The position numbers and the translations under genes are program-made. A model generated the notes under the pieces. The model made no database searches. It saw nothing but the letters and a program-made list of their open reading frames with translations, and had not been told where the DNA came from. From Cyanobium sp. Aljojuca 7A6 (GTDB taxonomy: Bacteria > Cyanobacteriota > Cyanobacteriia > PCC-6307 > Cyanobiaceae): DNA of 64,000 bases. The first letter of the stretch is position 1. Every line of letters starts with the position of its first letter. The stretch lies in NCBI RefSeq assembly GCF_024346455.1, contig NZ_JAGQCY010000008.1, forward strand, positions 62,001-126,000. The letters run 5' to 3'. Positions 52,900 through 62,356 of this stretch are shown here, piece after piece.

Positions 52900-53904
52900 T
52901 CAGGGCGGTGTCCAGCCACCCCGAAAACGGCGTGGGACGCTGCCGGCCCAGCGAGCGACCTTACCGATCAGCAGCAGAAAACGGACGACAGGGTTGATGG
53001 TGATCGGCGGATTGCCATAGATATGCCCGGCCGGATCCCAGAGATACTCGACCACCATCAGCCGAATCGTTTCGCAGAGAGACAGAAACACCCTGGCCGC
53101 AAGCACGGGCTGCGCCACTCTGGCCAACAGGGCCAACTTGAATTCCAGCAGGGCGAACAGGCGACGCAGCTTGTGCCTGGCGAAGGCGGTGGTCTTGGAA
53201 TCGGGATGGACGCGGTAGCCAGTCAGGGGCTGCTCAAGATAAAGAAAGCGCCCCCGCTGGGCCAGCAGAGCCCAGCACAACCAATCACCGAAACCCAGCA
53301 CGGTGTTCGTCGCCCACGAAATCGACCGCAGGGCCTCCGCCCTGACGAGAACCGAGGAGTTGCAGATCCTGTTCCTAATCAGATATTCGGAGAGGTGGGA
53401 GAAGTGATAGGGACGCCGCGGATTGTTGTTGAAGTGGGACTGGAAATAGCTGGACCGGCTCGTGTCCCCCACCACCTCTACCGCCGTGTGGCAGAGGACA
53501 ACGTCAGGGTGCTGGCCAAGGGCCTGCAGCTGAAGATCCAGCTTTCCGGGTCGAAACAGGTCGTCGGAATCGAGGACAGCAATGAACTCACCTGACGCCC
53601 TGCTCATCGCCAAGGCTCTGGCGATGGTCTCACCGCGGTTTTCACGACCTGGATGGCAAAGAACAACCAGATCCGGATACGCGGTGGACTGAAGCCGCTC
53701 CAGGAGTTCCCACGAACCGTCTGTCGAACCGTCATCAACGACGATCACCTCCAGCGGCCGATGCGCCTGCGCATAGACCGAGGCGATGGTCTCCTGGATG
53801 TAGCGGATTGAGTTGTAATTGGGAATGATGACGGACACCAGCGGCGCCGGTGTCAAAGCAGCTGCGTCCACCTCCGGAGCGTCGCGCAGCGGACCGCTGC
53901 TCAT
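52900..53904 (-). CDS. Glycosyltransferase family 2 protein
   Basis: About 334 residues of GT2 type: PLVSVIIPNYNSIRYIQETI, VIVVDDGSTDGSWELLER, ASGEFIAVLDSDDLFRPGKL and FGDWLCWALLAQ. The C-terminal quarter is basic with some hydrophobic stretches (PVVRFLLLIGKVARW). It is convergent with dnaX and lies 33 bases downstream of the cellulose-synthase-like gene, with which it may be co-transcribed. Substrate unknown. Confidence 0.87.
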   Translation of the reverse strand: MSSGPLRDAPEVDAAALTPAPLVSVIIPNYNSIRYIQETIASVYAQAHRPLEVIVVDDGSTDGSWELLERLQSTAYPDLVVLCHPGRENRGETIARALAMSRASGEFIAVLDSDDLFRPGKLDLQLQALGQHPDVVLCHTAVEVVGDTSRSSYFQSHFNNNPRRPYHFSHLSEYLIRNRICNSSVLVRAEALRSISWATNTVLGFGDWLCWALLAQRGRFLYLEQPLTGYRVHPDSKTTAFARHKLRRLFALLEFKLALLARVAQPVLAARVFLSLCETIRLMVVEYLWDPAGHIYGNPPITINPVVRFLLLIGKVARWAGSVPRRFRGGWTPP

Positions 53905-53937
53905 GGCGACCTGCCCGGCAGGCGGGGGGCTCCGCCC

Positions 53938-55350
53938 TCAGACATGGCTGGCTTCCGAGGCGAGCTCCGGATCGGAATCCACCGCCCCCTTGAGCGGATC
54001 GGCCGCGGGCAGCGGATCGCCAGGCTCCTGGCCCAGGTGAAGCGTCTTGACCCAGACCAGCTTCTTGGGCAGCAGGGCCATCTTCAACGTCACCCAGGGA
54101 ATCACCACGAACCAGTGGACCAGGTAGAGAATGCCCAGTCCCGCGCTGAAGAGGTTCATCGCCGGCAGGGCCGGCCCCTCCGATGGCCGCCGGCAACCCG
54201 TGGCGATCGCCAGGCCAGAGAGGGCCAGGGCCACGATCGAGAACGGCCACATGGTGGGGGCCGTGCGGGTCAGCACCGTGCCGATCAGGTCGGCACTGGC
54301 CACCACCGGCAACACGTACTGAAGCAGGAAGAAGCAGGTGAGATCAAGCTTCTGGCTGAAACTGAGGCGCTCGGAGACCAGGCCAGGGCCGTAGTCGAAG
54401 AAGCGCTGCAACCCGCCCTCGGCCCAGCGCTGGCGCTGGCGCCACAGGGCCGGCAGGGTCAGCACCGCCTCCTCCTGCACCGGGGGATCCCAGAGCACGC
54501 CGATCGGCAGACTCTCCAGCAGAAAGCGGAAGCTGAGGTCGAGGTCGTCGGTGACGGTGTCTTCATTGAAGCCGCCGACCTTCAGCAGCGCCTCCCGGGA
54601 GAGCAACTGGCCATTGCCCCGCAGTTCAGCCACACCGCCGTTGGCCAGCCGCCCCTCCTGAATCATGGCGTCGAAGGCCATCTCCATCGCCTGGGCGCTG
54701 GTGAGCAGGTTGGTCTGGGCATTGGCCACGGCCTTGCGCAACTGCACCGCCGCCCAGCCACCGGCCTCGGCCCATGGCACCAGGCGCTCAAGCACATCGG
54801 ACTGCAGATCGGCATCCGCATCGAGCACCAGCATCCAGCGGCCTGACAGTTGCTGGAGCACCAGATTCAGGGCCCCGGACTTGCCGCCGCCAGCATCCCG
54901 GGGTCGGCGCAACACCCGCAGGAAGGGATGGCGCCCCTGGAGCTCGGCCAGCAGCTCGGGGGTGCGATCGTCACTGCCGTCATCCACCACCCACAGAGTC
55001 AGCTGGCCCTCGGGCCAGCGCAGGGCCGCGATGCGCTCCACCAGGCGGGCAATCACCGCCTGCTCGTCGCGGGCAGCCACCACCACATCGACGGCTGACG
55101 CCGGCGCGGTCGCCACTGAGGCCGCAGAAGAAAGATCCTGCGGGAGCGTCTGGCTGCGGCTGCGGCGGAAAGCCTGCAAAAGAACGGTCCGCAGGCTGTA
55201 ACCCCCCAACAGGGTGGCCAAGGTGATCGCCGGCACGAGGCTGCGGCCTGGTGGCAGCCAGTGGGGGGCGATGCCGACCAGGCCACAGCAGGCGAGGAAC
55301 AGGGCCGCCTTGGCACGGCGGCGATCGCTGTCACTGCCGCCGGCAGCCAT
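53938..55350 (-). CDS. Membrane glycosyltransferase family 2 (cellulose-synthase/hyaluronan-synthase-like)
   Basis: About 470 residues. Two N-terminal hydrophobic segments (AALFLACCGLVGIA, LATLLGGYSLRTVLL) flank the catalytic domain, which has VDVVVAARDEQAV, LWVVDDGSDDRTPELLA, GGGKSGALNLVL, MLVLDADADLQSDV (DxD), DTVTDDLDLSFR and the QRQRWAEGGLQRF motif (QxxRW). Four hydrophobic segments follow. A processive-like enzyme that extends a beta-glycan or glycolipid at the membrane is expected. ATG at 55350 has GAGG upstream; ATG at 55362 is an alternative. Confidence 0.87.
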   Translation of the reverse strand: MAAGGSDSDRRRAKAALFLACCGLVGIAPHWLPPGRSLVPAITLATLLGGYSLRTVLLQAFRRSRSQTLPQDLSSAASVATAPASAVDVVVAARDEQAVIARLVERIAALRWPEGQLTLWVVDDGSDDRTPELLAELQGRHPFLRVLRRPRDAGGGKSGALNLVLQQLSGRWMLVLDADADLQSDVLERLVPWAEAGGWAAVQLRKAVANAQTNLLTSAQAMEMAFDAMIQEGRLANGGVAELRGNGQLLSREALLKVGGFNEDTVTDDLDLSFRFLLESLPIGVLWDPPVQEEAVLTLPALWRQRQRWAEGGLQRFFDYGPGLVSERLSFSQKLDLTCFFLLQYVLPVVASADLIGTVLTRTAPTMWPFSIVALALSGLAIATGCRRPSEGPALPAMNLFSAGLGILYLVHWFVVIPWVTLKMALLPKKLVWVKTLHLGQEPGDPLPAADPLKGAVDSDPELASEASHV

Positions 55351-55375
55351 GGTGATCCTCATCCAGGCCCTGACT

Positions 55376-56965
55376 CTAAGGGGAATCGCCACCAGCACCG
55401 AGGGGTTGCAACGTGGTGCCCGGGTAATAGTGCGCCAGGATCCGGCGTGCGCTCCAGCCGCGGCCGGCCAGATCGATCGCTCCCGCTTGGGAGAGACCGG
55501 CCCCATGGCCGAAGCCCCCGCCGACCAGCTGCCAGACCCCCGCTCCCGCCGGCCGCAGGGTGAACAGGGTGCTGGGCAAGGTCCGCAGGGTGCGGCGGAT
55601 GGCATCCAGACGCAAGACGGTTCGGCCTTCGGTTCCCTGCACCTCCAGGGCCAGCACCCGGCCGCTGGGGCCGCGGGCCAGCACCTTCAGGGCCGTGGGC
55701 CGCCCCACCCCCCGCTCCGGCCCCAGGGCGGCGGCGACCTGGGCGGCCGTGAGCTGCCGCTGCCAGCGGAACACGGGGTGCTCAGACCCCCAGGCGGTCC
55801 GCCCGTCCTGCAGCAGCGTCGGCAGGGCCGCCGTGGCCAGCGGCACGGGGAACCGGGCCTGGAAGGGGGCGGGCCCGTCGGGGAAGGGGGTCAGGTAGGG
55901 AACCGGCGCACCGCTCCAGGCCTCCTGGAAAGCGGCGCTGACGCCACCGTTGCTGGCGTGATAGACGGCGTGGATGGGCCCGTCGGCGCCCGTCAGCACG
56001 GCCAGCCGGGTGGCGGCGATGGCCTGGCGCACGGCGGCGCCGGCGTGGCGGGGATCGCTGTACACCTGGCACTGGGTGTCGGCGCAGAGGTGGTAGCCGT
56101 CCACCATGAAGCGGTGCTGGTTACGCACCGCCCAGGTGCGCGCCAGCACGGCCTGGGCCTCAAGGGCCGCCGCCGGCACCCCGGCACCGATCTCGTGGGG
56201 AACCACGCCCTCCAGATAGCGCTCCAGGGGCACCTGCTCCACCAGGCTCCAGCCCCCGTGCGCATCGGCCAGCAACTGGAAAGGACCGGCATAGGCCCCC
56301 TGCTTCCAAAGCAGGCCCCCGGGGGCCTCGATCCTGATCGGGCCAACCAGAGGCACCACCCCCTGGGCCCGGCGCAGCTCCAGCCCGACCCGCTCGGCGA
56401 CCGTCCGCTCGAAGTCCGTCAGCCGCACGCCGTCGGGAAGCGAGGCGGGCTCGGGCGCCCCGGCCGGAGCCCAGACCTCCCAGTCGCGGGGCCTGGCGAT
56501 CGCGGCCTCCACCCCCACGGCGCGCCAGAGCCCGGCCGCCTGCTCGGCGCTCTCGAAGCTGGCGAATGGGCCCAGCACGCGGCGCCGCCGTGTCGTGGGC
56601 TGGGCCAGGACCTCCCGGCGCCAGTGCAGCAAAAGCTCGGGGGACTGGAAACGCTGCCCCGTGGCATCGATCAGGGTGAGCAAACCGCCGTTGCTGCGCA
56701 GCCGCAGGGGCTGGGCCGCCTTGGCCTCAGCCGGCGCAGGACCCAGCCGTGCCGCCAGGGCCACCCACAGCACCGGGTTCTCTGCCGTCAACGGGGCCGG
56801 CCGGGCCACCGGCCAGTGCATCAGGGCGGAGGGCTCAGGGGCAGGCGCGTCCGGCGCGGGGGGTGGCGGCGGGGCGAGCGGCCCCTGATCGGCCCGGCAG
56901 CCGGCCGGGAACAGGAGCGCCGCCACCAGCAGCAGCCTGGGCAGAAGACGGGGACGCAGCGACAT
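55376..56965 (-). CDS. SpoIID/LytB domain-containing lipoprotein-like secreted protein
   Basis: About 529 residues. N-terminal signal ([17 protein letters not shown], possible lipobox). A SPOR-like segment is suggested near [17 protein letters not shown]. The SpoIID core reads [34 protein letters not shown], then [27 protein letters not shown], with [19 protein letters not shown] near the C-terminus. The family cleaves or binds peptidoglycan glycan strands (SpoIID is a lytic transglycosylase). In cyanobacteria it acts in the cell wall. The ATG at 56965 starts the signal peptide; it is divergent from rpmI. Confidence 0.87.
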   Translation of the reverse strand: MSLRPRLLPRLLLVAALLFPAGCRADQGPLAPPPPPAPDAPAPEPSALMHWPVARPAPLTAENPVLWVALAARLGPAPAEAKAAQPLRLRSNGGLLTLIDATGQRFQSPELLLHWRREVLAQPTTRRRRVLGPFASFESAEQAAGLWRAVGVEAAIARPRDWEVWAPAGAPEPASLPDGVRLTDFERTVAERVGLELRRAQGVVPLVGPIRIEAPGGLLWKQGAYAGPFQLLADAHGGWSLVEQVPLERYLEGVVPHEIGAGVPAAALEAQAVLARTWAVRNQHRFMVDGYHLCADTQCQVYSDPRHAGAAVRQAIAATRLAVLTGADGPIHAVYHASNGGVSAAFQEAWSGAPVPYLTPFPDGPAPFQARFPVPLATAALPTLLQDGRTAWGSEHPVFRWQRQLTAAQVAAALGPERGVGRPTALKVLARGPSGRVLALEVQGTEGRTVLRLDAIRRTLRTLPSTLFTLRPAGAGVWQLVGGGFGHGAGLSQAGAIDLAGRGWSARRILAHYYPGTTLQPLGAGGDSP

Positions 56966-57035
56966 CGGCACAGCAGGGGTTGGAGGGGGGTACACCCGCG
57001 TCGTAGTGTGCTTGTTTGTGCCTGCGCCTACCGAG

Positions 57036-57236
57036 ATGCCGAAGCTCAAGACCCGCAAAGCGGCCGCGAAGCGGTTCAAGGCCACCGGCACCGGCAAGTT
57101 CATGCGCCGGCGTGCCTTCCTCAACCACCTGCTCGACCACAAGAGCCCCAAGCGCAAGCGCTATCTGGGGACCATGGCGGTGGTTGACGATCGCGACCAC
57201 GACAACGTGGCTCGGATGCTGCCCTACGCCGGCTGA
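57036..57236 (+). CDS. rpmI: 50S ribosomal protein L35
   Basis: 66 residues: [25 protein letters not shown], then SPKRKRYLG and DNVARMLPY at the end. Basic and of standard length. ATG at 57036 starts the conserved [13 protein letters not shown]. Operon with rplT 62 bases downstream; infC is not adjacent in this window. Confidence 0.97.
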   Translation: MPKLKTRKAAAKRFKATGTGKFMRRRAFLNHLLDHKSPKRKRYLGTMAVVDDRDHDNVARMLPYAG

Positions 57237-57244
57237 GTCCGGCC

Positions 57245-57262
57245 GAGCTCCCTCCGGAGCTT
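57245..57262 (+). promoter_or_regulatory. Short hairpin between rpmI and rplT
   Basis: AGCTCC (57246-57251), loop CTCC, GGAGCT (57256-57261) give a 6-bp stem; a CTGTTTTTCC run follows at 57271-57280. It may be a weak attenuator or part of an L20-type control site; the evidence is only the fold. Confidence 0.3.
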
Positions 57263-57298
57263 CCGCTTTCCTGTTTTTCCACCCAGAGATCACCTCCC

Positions 57299-57646
57299 AT
57301 GGCCCGCGTCAAGAGGGGCAACGTCGCCCGCAAACGCCGCAACAAGATCCTTCGCCTCGCCCGCGGCTTCCAGGGGAGCAACGGCAGCCTCTTCCGCACC
57401 GCCAACCAGCGGGTCATGAAGGCCCTGTGCAACGCCTACCGCGACCGTCGCCGCCGCAAGCGTGATTTCCGCCGGCTCTGGATTGCCCGGATCAACGCCG
57501 CTGCCCGCATGAACGGCCTCAGCTACAGCAAGCTGATCGGCGGCCTCAAGCGCGCTGACGTCCGCCTCAACCGCAAGATGCTGGCCCAGCTGGCCGTTGC
57601 TGATCCCTCCAGCTTCACCGCCGTAGCCACCGCGGCAGGCCACTGA
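57299..57646 (+). CDS. rplT: 50S ribosomal protein L20
   Basis: 115 residues: [29 protein letters not shown], then [24 protein letters not shown] and [26 protein letters not shown]. Standard length and sequence for L20, which binds 23S rRNA and is needed for early 50S assembly. Confidence 0.97.
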   Translation: MARVKRGNVARKRRNKILRLARGFQGSNGSLFRTANQRVMKALCNAYRDRRRRKRDFRRLWIARINAAARMNGLSYSKLIGGLKRADVRLNRKMLAQLAVADPSSFTAVATAAGH

Positions 57647-57683
57647 CGCCGTCCTCCCAGCTGCGACCATCCGGCCGGCCCCG

Positions 57684-58241
57684 ATGAACGACCTGCTGCC
57701 CCAGGCCTACCTGCTCGGCCTGATCGCCCTGCTGGGCATCGCGGCCGTCGTGGTCGGGCGCCAGATCCTGCGGGTGCGGAGCGACGAGCTCGCCATGGCC
57801 CGGCTGGGGGGCAATGACAAGGCCAGCAGCCCCCCCAGGGATGTGACCACCCTCTACGAACTGGCGTCGGTTCAGCTGCGCAAACGTCTCTATGGCGAGG
57901 CGCAGGTCAACCTCAAGCAGGCCCTGAAGCTGGCCGACGCCGAGAAGGCCCCCGCTGAGGCCAGGGCACTGATGGAAAACGCCCTCGGTTTCACACTGGC
58001 GGCCCAGAACAAGTACGCCGCGGCTGTCCGTCACTACCGAGCCGCGCTGCGGGCCAAGTCCGACTACCCGGTCGCGATCAACAACCTGGCCTTCGCCCTC
58101 GAGAAACAGGCCAAACCGGACGAGGCCCGCAGCCTCTACGAACAGGTGCTGCAGCTTGAGGCTTCCAACAAAACGGCCCGCAAACGGCTTTCGATCCTGG
58201 AACGCCGCAGTGGCCAGGACCCTGGCGGCAAGGCTTCCTGA
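57684..58241 (+). CDS. TPR-repeat membrane protein (Ycf37/Pyg7-like)
   Basis: About 185 residues. One N-terminal transmembrane helix (AYLLGLIALLGIAAVVV), then from about residue 55 three TPR repeats: YELASVQLRKRLYGEAQVNLKQAL, ENALGFTLAAQNKYAAAVRHYRAAL and NNLAFALEKQAKPDEARSLYEQVL. The size and layout match Ycf37, a thylakoid photosystem I assembly factor; the assignment is inferred from layout. 37 bases after rplT; convergent with a secreted hypothetical protein. Confidence 0.75.
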   Translation: MNDLLPQAYLLGLIALLGIAAVVVGRQILRVRSDELAMARLGGNDKASSPPRDVTTLYELASVQLRKRLYGEAQVNLKQALKLADAEKAPAEARALMENALGFTLAAQNKYAAAVRHYRAALRAKSDYPVAINNLAFALEKQAKPDEARSLYEQVLQLEASNKTARKRLSILERRSGQDPGGKAS

Positions 58242-58275
58242 AGCCCTCCTATCCAGTTCACAGCGCGGGCAGGCC

Positions 58276-58851
58276 TCACCAGAGGCCGCGCACCGGTGCA
58301 GGCTGGCCCGACGGAGGCGTGGTGGTCGCCGTCGTTTCCGGAATCAACTGCAGGCGCCCCCCAGGGGTGGTGAGGCGGGGAGCGCGCCAGCCGCTCAGGG
58401 ACAGACCCTGCACGCTCTGAAAGGCGCCACCAGGCTCCAGGGCGCCGCCGAGGGGATCCCCCAGCAGCAGCAGGTCAAGCTGGTCTGACTTGGCGTTGAG
58501 GTTGCCCTGCACCGGCGACTCGACCCCACCGATGGCCATCGCACCGCGCAGGTCGACCATCTGACCCATCGGTGTGGCCCCATCGATCCGCAGCTGGACA
58601 GGCACGGCCGGACCGCCACTGAAGGACTGGTAGCGGCCGCTCCAGCGACGGGGCATCTGCTCGGCGATCAGGCGGGCCCGGGCGATCGGATCGAAGGTCT
58701 CGACCTCACCACCACGTTCACCACCCTCCTGGTCGATCGCCTGCATCGAGGGAGGGGTGAAGGGCACGAACCCATCGGCGGCCAGGGGGCTGGCGGCAAG
58801 CACCGGGCTGGCGGCAAGCAAGAGGGGCAAGGCGGCCAAGGGCACCGGCAT
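58276..58851 (-). CDS. Conserved hypothetical secreted protein
   Basis: About 191 residues with an N-terminal signal peptide ([20 protein letters not shown]). The mature part has [50 protein letters not shown] and [14 protein letters not shown]-like segments that suggest a beta-rich fold in the periplasm. No motif is recognised. Divergent from thiG; the 66 bases between them are the shared promoter region. Function unknown. Confidence 0.72.
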   Translation of the reverse strand: MPVPLAALPLLLAASPVLAASPLAADGFVPFTPPSMQAIDQEGGERGGEVETFDPIARARLIAEQMPRRWSGRYQSFSGGPAVPVQLRIDGATPMGQMVDLRGAMAIGGVESPVQGNLNAKSDQLDLLLLGDPLGGALEPGGAFQSVQGLSLSGWRAPRLTTPGGRLQLIPETTATTTPPSGQPAPVRGLW

Positions 58852-58917
58852 GGGGTGGGTCTCGGAGGCAAAGGGCAGACTAATCGGGATGCGCCCGTCC
58901 GCTGCCCGTCTTCGACC

Positions 58918-59739
58918 TTGACCGCCATCACCCCCCCCACCTCCCACGACGATCTGGTGATCGCCGGCCGCCGCTTCCGCAGCCGTCTGATGACCGGCAC
59001 CGGCAAGTACCCGAGCCTGGAGGCCATGCAGGCCAGCCTGGAAGCCAGCAGCTGCGAGATCGTCACGGTGGCGGTCCGGCGCGTCCAGAGCGGGGCCCCG
59101 GGCCACGGCGGCCTGATGGAGGCGATCGACTGGAGCCGGATCTGGATGCTGCCCAACACCGCCGGTTGCGCCACCGCCGAAGAGGCGGTGCGGGTGGCCC
59201 GGCTGGGTCGGGAGCTGGCGCGGCTGGCGGGCCAGGAGGACAACAACTTCGTGAAGCTGGAGGTGATCCCCGATTCCCGCCATCTGCTCCCCGATCCCTT
59301 CGGCACCCTCGAGGCTGCCGAGCAGCTGGTCAAGGAAGGCTTCGTGGTGCTGCCCTACATCAACGCCGATCCCTTGCTGGCCAAACGGCTGGAGGAGGCC
59401 GGCTGCGCCACGGTGATGCCGCTGGGCTCGCCGATCGGCTCGGGCCAGGGCATCCGCAACGCCGCCAACATTGCCCTGATCATCGAGAACGCCGGTGTCC
59501 CGGTGGTGGTGGATGCGGGCCTCGGGGTACCCAGCGAAGCCGCCCAGGCGATGGAGATGGGCGCCGATGCCCTGCTGATCAACAGCGCCATCGCCCTGGC
59601 GGGGGATCCCCCAGCGATGGCCAGGGCCATGGCCCTGGCCACCGAAGCCGGCCGCACCGCCCTGCTGGCGGGCCGGCTGCCGCAGCGGGCCGACGCCAGA
59701 GCCAGTTCCCCACTGGAAGGGCGTGTGACGAACCATTGA
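58918..59739 (+). CDS. thiG: Thiazole synthase
   Basis: About 273 residues: [33 protein letters not shown] with the Schiff-base-side motif, [46 protein letters not shown] and [12 protein letters not shown]. It forms the thiamine thiazole moiety from deoxyxylulose phosphate, ThiS thiocarboxylate and dehydroglycine. The start is set at TTG 58918: a longer GTG at 58855 would begin 3 bases from the divergent gene's start and leave no promoter. Confidence 0.93.
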   Translation: MTAITPPTSHDDLVIAGRRFRSRLMTGTGKYPSLEAMQASLEASSCEIVTVAVRRVQSGAPGHGGLMEAIDWSRIWMLPNTAGCATAEEAVRVARLGRELARLAGQEDNNFVKLEVIPDSRHLLPDPFGTLEAAEQLVKEGFVVLPYINADPLLAKRLEEAGCATVMPLGSPIGSGQGIRNAANIALIIENAGVPVVVDAGLGVPSEAAQAMEMGADALLINSAIALAGDPPAMARAMALATEAGRTALLAGRLPQRADARASSPLEGRVTNH

Positions 59740-59797
59740 CGATCGGGCTGATCCAGGCAGCCCTCCATAGGGTTTGCCGCAACCCGATCCCCCAGCC

Positions 59798-59962
59798 ATG
59801 CAGGTCACCGAAGAAGACGGCGGCAAGCTGAATGCCTTTGCCAAGGAGCCCCGCATGGTGCTCCAGGAGCAGGGAGAGCCCAACGGCGCCAACAGGATGC
59901 TGCTGATCGGCGGCCTCGTGCTGGTGGCCGTGATGGTGGCGGTGGCCGCCGGCATCAGCTGA
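59798..59962 (+). CDS. psb34: Photosystem II assembly protein Psb34-like (Ssl1498 family)
   Basis: 54 residues: MQVTEEDGGKLNAFAKEPRM then VLQEQGEPNGANRMLL and a single transmembrane helix. The segment GKLNAFAKEPRMVL matches the LN-A-EP motif of the high-light-inducible-like Ssl1498/Psb34 family, which associates with PSII assembly intermediates. ATG at 59798 is chosen over an upstream start with no conserved residues. 68 bases before sqdB. Confidence 0.82.
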   Translation: MQVTEEDGGKLNAFAKEPRMVLQEQGEPNGANRMLLIGGLVLVAVMVAVAAGIS

Positions 59963-60003
59963 GGCCGGAGGGGCATCTGAGGCCTGTAGTAGCTTGCCCG
60001 TCT

Positions 60004-60015
60004 GAGCAATTGCTC
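60004..60015. repeat. 12-bp palindrome in the sqdB leader
   Basis: GAGCAATTGCTC is a perfect palindrome 3 bases before the TTCAGGAG ribosome binding region of sqdB. It could be an operator or mRNA element for sulfolipid genes; only the symmetry supports it. Confidence 0.35.
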
Positions 60016-60030
60016 GTTCAGGAGTCTGGG

Positions 60031-61227
60031 GTGAAGGTTCTCGTTCTCGGCGGCGACGGCTTCTGTGGTTGGCCCTGTGCCGTGAACCTGGCCGAAGCCG
60101 GACATGACGTCGTCATCGTCGACAACCTCAGTCGACGCAAGATCGATATCGACCTGGGCGTCGAGTCGCTGACGCCGATCGCGACCATCCAGGACCGGCT
60201 GCGGGCCTGGGAGCAGGTGGGTGGCCGCACGATGACCTTCGTGCACCTCGACATCGCCGCGGAGTACGACCGGCTGCTGGAGCTGCTGCGCAGCGAGCGC
60301 CCCTCGGCCATCGTCCACTTCGCCGAGCAGCGGGCCGCCCCCTACTCAATGAAAAGCAGCGCCACCAAGCGCTACACCGTCGACAACAACGTCAACGGGA
60401 CCCACAACCTGCTGGCGGCCATCGTCGACAGCGGCCTTGACGTTCACATCGTGCACCTCGGCACCATGGGCGTCTATGGCTACGGGTCCCACCGCGGCGC
60501 CACGATCCCCGAGGGCTACCTCACGGTGGAGGTGCCCCAGCCCGACGGCACCTGCTTCACCGAGAAGATCCTGCACCCCACGGATCCGGGCAGCGTCTAT
60601 CACATGACGAAGACGCTGGATCAGCTGCTGTTCTTCTACTACAACAAGAACGACGCGATCCGGGTCACCGACCTGCACCAGGGCATCGTCTGGGGCACCA
60701 ACACCGACCTCACCGAGCGGGATCCTCGGCTGACCAACCGCTTCGACTACGACGGCGACTACGGCACCGTGCTGAATCGCTTCCTGATGCAGGCAGCGAT
60801 CGGCTACCCCCTCACCGTGCACGGCACCGGCGGCCAGACGCGGGCCTTCATCCACATCCGCGATTCGGTGCGCTGCGTCCAACTGGCCCTGGAGCACCCC
60901 CCCGAACCCGGCGAGAAGGTGAAGATCTTCAACCAGATGACCGAGAGCCACCAGGTGGGCGAACTGGCCCGCAAGGTGGCCGCCCTCACCGACGCCGAGA
61001 TCAACTACCTGCCCAACCCCCGCAAGGAAGCGATCGAGAACGATCTGATCGTCGACAACCGTTGCTTCATTGAGCTGGGCCTCAAGCCCACCACCCTCGA
61101 TGACGGCCTCCTGGTTGAGGTGGTGGACGTGGCCCGCCGCTGGGCCGACCGCTGCGACCGCTCCAAGATCCCCTGCCTCTCGGCCTGGACCCAGCGCCAG
61201 GCCGAAGCGATCAAGGCCTTCGCCTGA
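60031..61227 (+). CDS. sqdB: UDP-sulfoquinovose synthase
   Basis: About 398 residues. NAD-binding start KVLVLGGDGFCGWPCAVNL, LSRRKIDIDLGVESLTP, VHFAEQRAAPYSMKSS, VHLGTMGVYGYGSH, the catalytic YHMTKTLDQ, and VWGTNTDLTERDPRLTN are all SqdB marks. It adds sulfite to UDP-glucose, giving UDP-sulfoquinovose for thylakoid sulfolipid. The GTG at 60031 follows AGGAG by 6 bases. sqdX starts 11 bases downstream. Confidence 0.96.
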   Translation: MKVLVLGGDGFCGWPCAVNLAEAGHDVVIVDNLSRRKIDIDLGVESLTPIATIQDRLRAWEQVGGRTMTFVHLDIAAEYDRLLELLRSERPSAIVHFAEQRAAPYSMKSSATKRYTVDNNVNGTHNLLAAIVDSGLDVHIVHLGTMGVYGYGSHRGATIPEGYLTVEVPQPDGTCFTEKILHPTDPGSVYHMTKTLDQLLFFYYNKNDAIRVTDLHQGIVWGTNTDLTERDPRLTNRFDYDGDYGTVLNRFLMQAAIGYPLTVHGTGGQTRAFIHIRDSVRCVQLALEHPPEPGEKVKIFNQMTESHQVGELARKVAALTDAEINYLPNPRKEAIENDLIVDNRCFIELGLKPTTLDDGLLVEVVDVARRWADRCDRSKIPCLSAWTQRQAEAIKAFA

Positions 61228-61237
61228 TCACCCGCCT

Positions 61238-62356
61238 GTGAAGATCGCCTTTTTCACCGAAACCTTCCTGCCGAAGGTCGATGGCATCGTCACGCGGCTC
61301 ACCAAGACGGTGCAGCAGTTGGTGGCGGCCGGCGATGAGGTGCTGATCTTCTGCCCCGAAGGGGCTCCGGAGTCCTACATGGGGGCCCGGGTCGTAGGGG
61401 TGCCGGCGATGCCCCTGCCCCTCTACCCCGAACTGAAGCTGGCCCTGCCACGTCCGGCTGTCTCCGAGGCCCTGGATCGCTTCGGTCCCGATCTGGTCCA
61501 CGTGGTCAATCCGGCCGTGCTCGGCCTGGGGGGCATCTGGCTGGCCCGCAGCCGTGGTCTGCCGCTGGTGGCCAGCTACCACACCCACCTGCCCAAGTAT
61601 CTGGAGCACTACGGCATGGGGATGCTGGAGCCCCTGCTGTGGGAACTGCTCAAGGCCGCCCACAACCAGGCCCAGCTCAATCTCTGCACCTCCACCGCCA
61701 TGGTGGAGGAGCTGGCCTCCAGGGGCATCCAGCACACGGCCCTGTGGCAGCGCGGCGTCGACACCGACCTGTTCCGCCCCGAACTGGCCTCCGCCGCCAT
61801 GCGCCAGCGTCTCCACGGCGGGTACGACGACACCGGCCATCTGCTGCTGTACATCGGCCGGCTCTCGGCGGAGAAGCAGATCGACCGGATCCGGCCGGTG
61901 CTGGACGCCATGCCCCAGACCCGCCTGGCCCTGGTGGGAGACGGTCCCCACCGCCAGCAGCTGGAGCGTCATTTCGAAGGCACCGCCACCACCTTCGTGG
62001 GCTATCTGGCCGGTGAGGAGCTGGCCTCGGCCTATGCCAGTGGCGATGCTTTCCTGTTCCCGTCGAGCACTGAAACCCTCGGCCTGGTGCTGCTGGAGGC
62101 CATGGCTGCCGGTTGTCCGGTGGTGGGGGCCAACCGGGGCGGCATCCCCGACATCGTCAGTGACGGCGTCAACGGCTGCCTCTACGACCCCGACAAGCCC
62201 GCCAGCCTGCCGACGGCCGTCGAACGGCTGCTCGGGGACCCGGCGGCCCGCCGCCAGCTGCGCCTGGCCGCCCGCGAAGAGGCCGAACGCTGGGGCTGGC
62301 CCAGCGCCACGGCCCAGCTTCAGGGCTACTACCGCCAGGTGCTCATCCCGGCTTGA
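61238..62356 (+). CDS. sqdX: Sulfolipid synthase (sulfoquinovosyltransferase)
   Basis: About 372 residues: GT4 layout with KIAFFTETFLPKVDGIVTRL, SYHTHLPKYLEHYGMG, WQRGVDTDLFRP, LLYIGRLSAEKQIDRI and FPSSTETLGLVLLEAMAAGCPVV. It transfers sulfoquinovose to diacylglycerol. Starts with GTG 11 bases after sqdB, so the two form an operon. Its 3' end overlaps the convergent mrdA end by 14 bases. Confidence 0.95.
   Translation: MKIAFFTETFLPKVDGIVTRLTKTVQQLVAAGDEVLIFCPEGAPESYMGARVVGVPAMPLPLYPELKLALPRPAVSEALDRFGPDLVHVVNPAVLGLGGIWLARSRGLPLVASYHTHLPKYLEHYGMGMLEPLLWELLKAAHNQAQLNLCTSTAMVEELASRGIQHTALWQRGVDTDLFRPELASAAMRQRLHGGYDDTGHLLLYIGRLSAEKQIDRIRPVLDAMPQTRLALVGDGPHRQQLERHFEGTATTFVGYLAGEELASAYASGDAFLFPSSTETLGLVLLEAMAAGCPVVGANRGGIPDIVSDGVNGCLYDPDKPASLPTAVERLLGDPAARRQLRLAAREEAERWGWPSATAQLQGYYRQVLIPA

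Noticed and set aside
52886-52909. ACCGCC/GGCGGT pair after dnaX as a terminator
   Set aside because: Six-base stem with a 12-base loop and no U tract; too weak to call.
55214-57187. 657-codon plus-strand frame opposite the SpoIID-like gene
   Set aside because: Shadow frame; it also runs across the rpmI start in another frame.
58900-60318. Long upstream extension of the secreted hypothetical protein (58276-58851)
   Set aside because: The part above 58851 runs antisense to thiG, psb34 and the start of sqdB. The true start is before the signal peptide.
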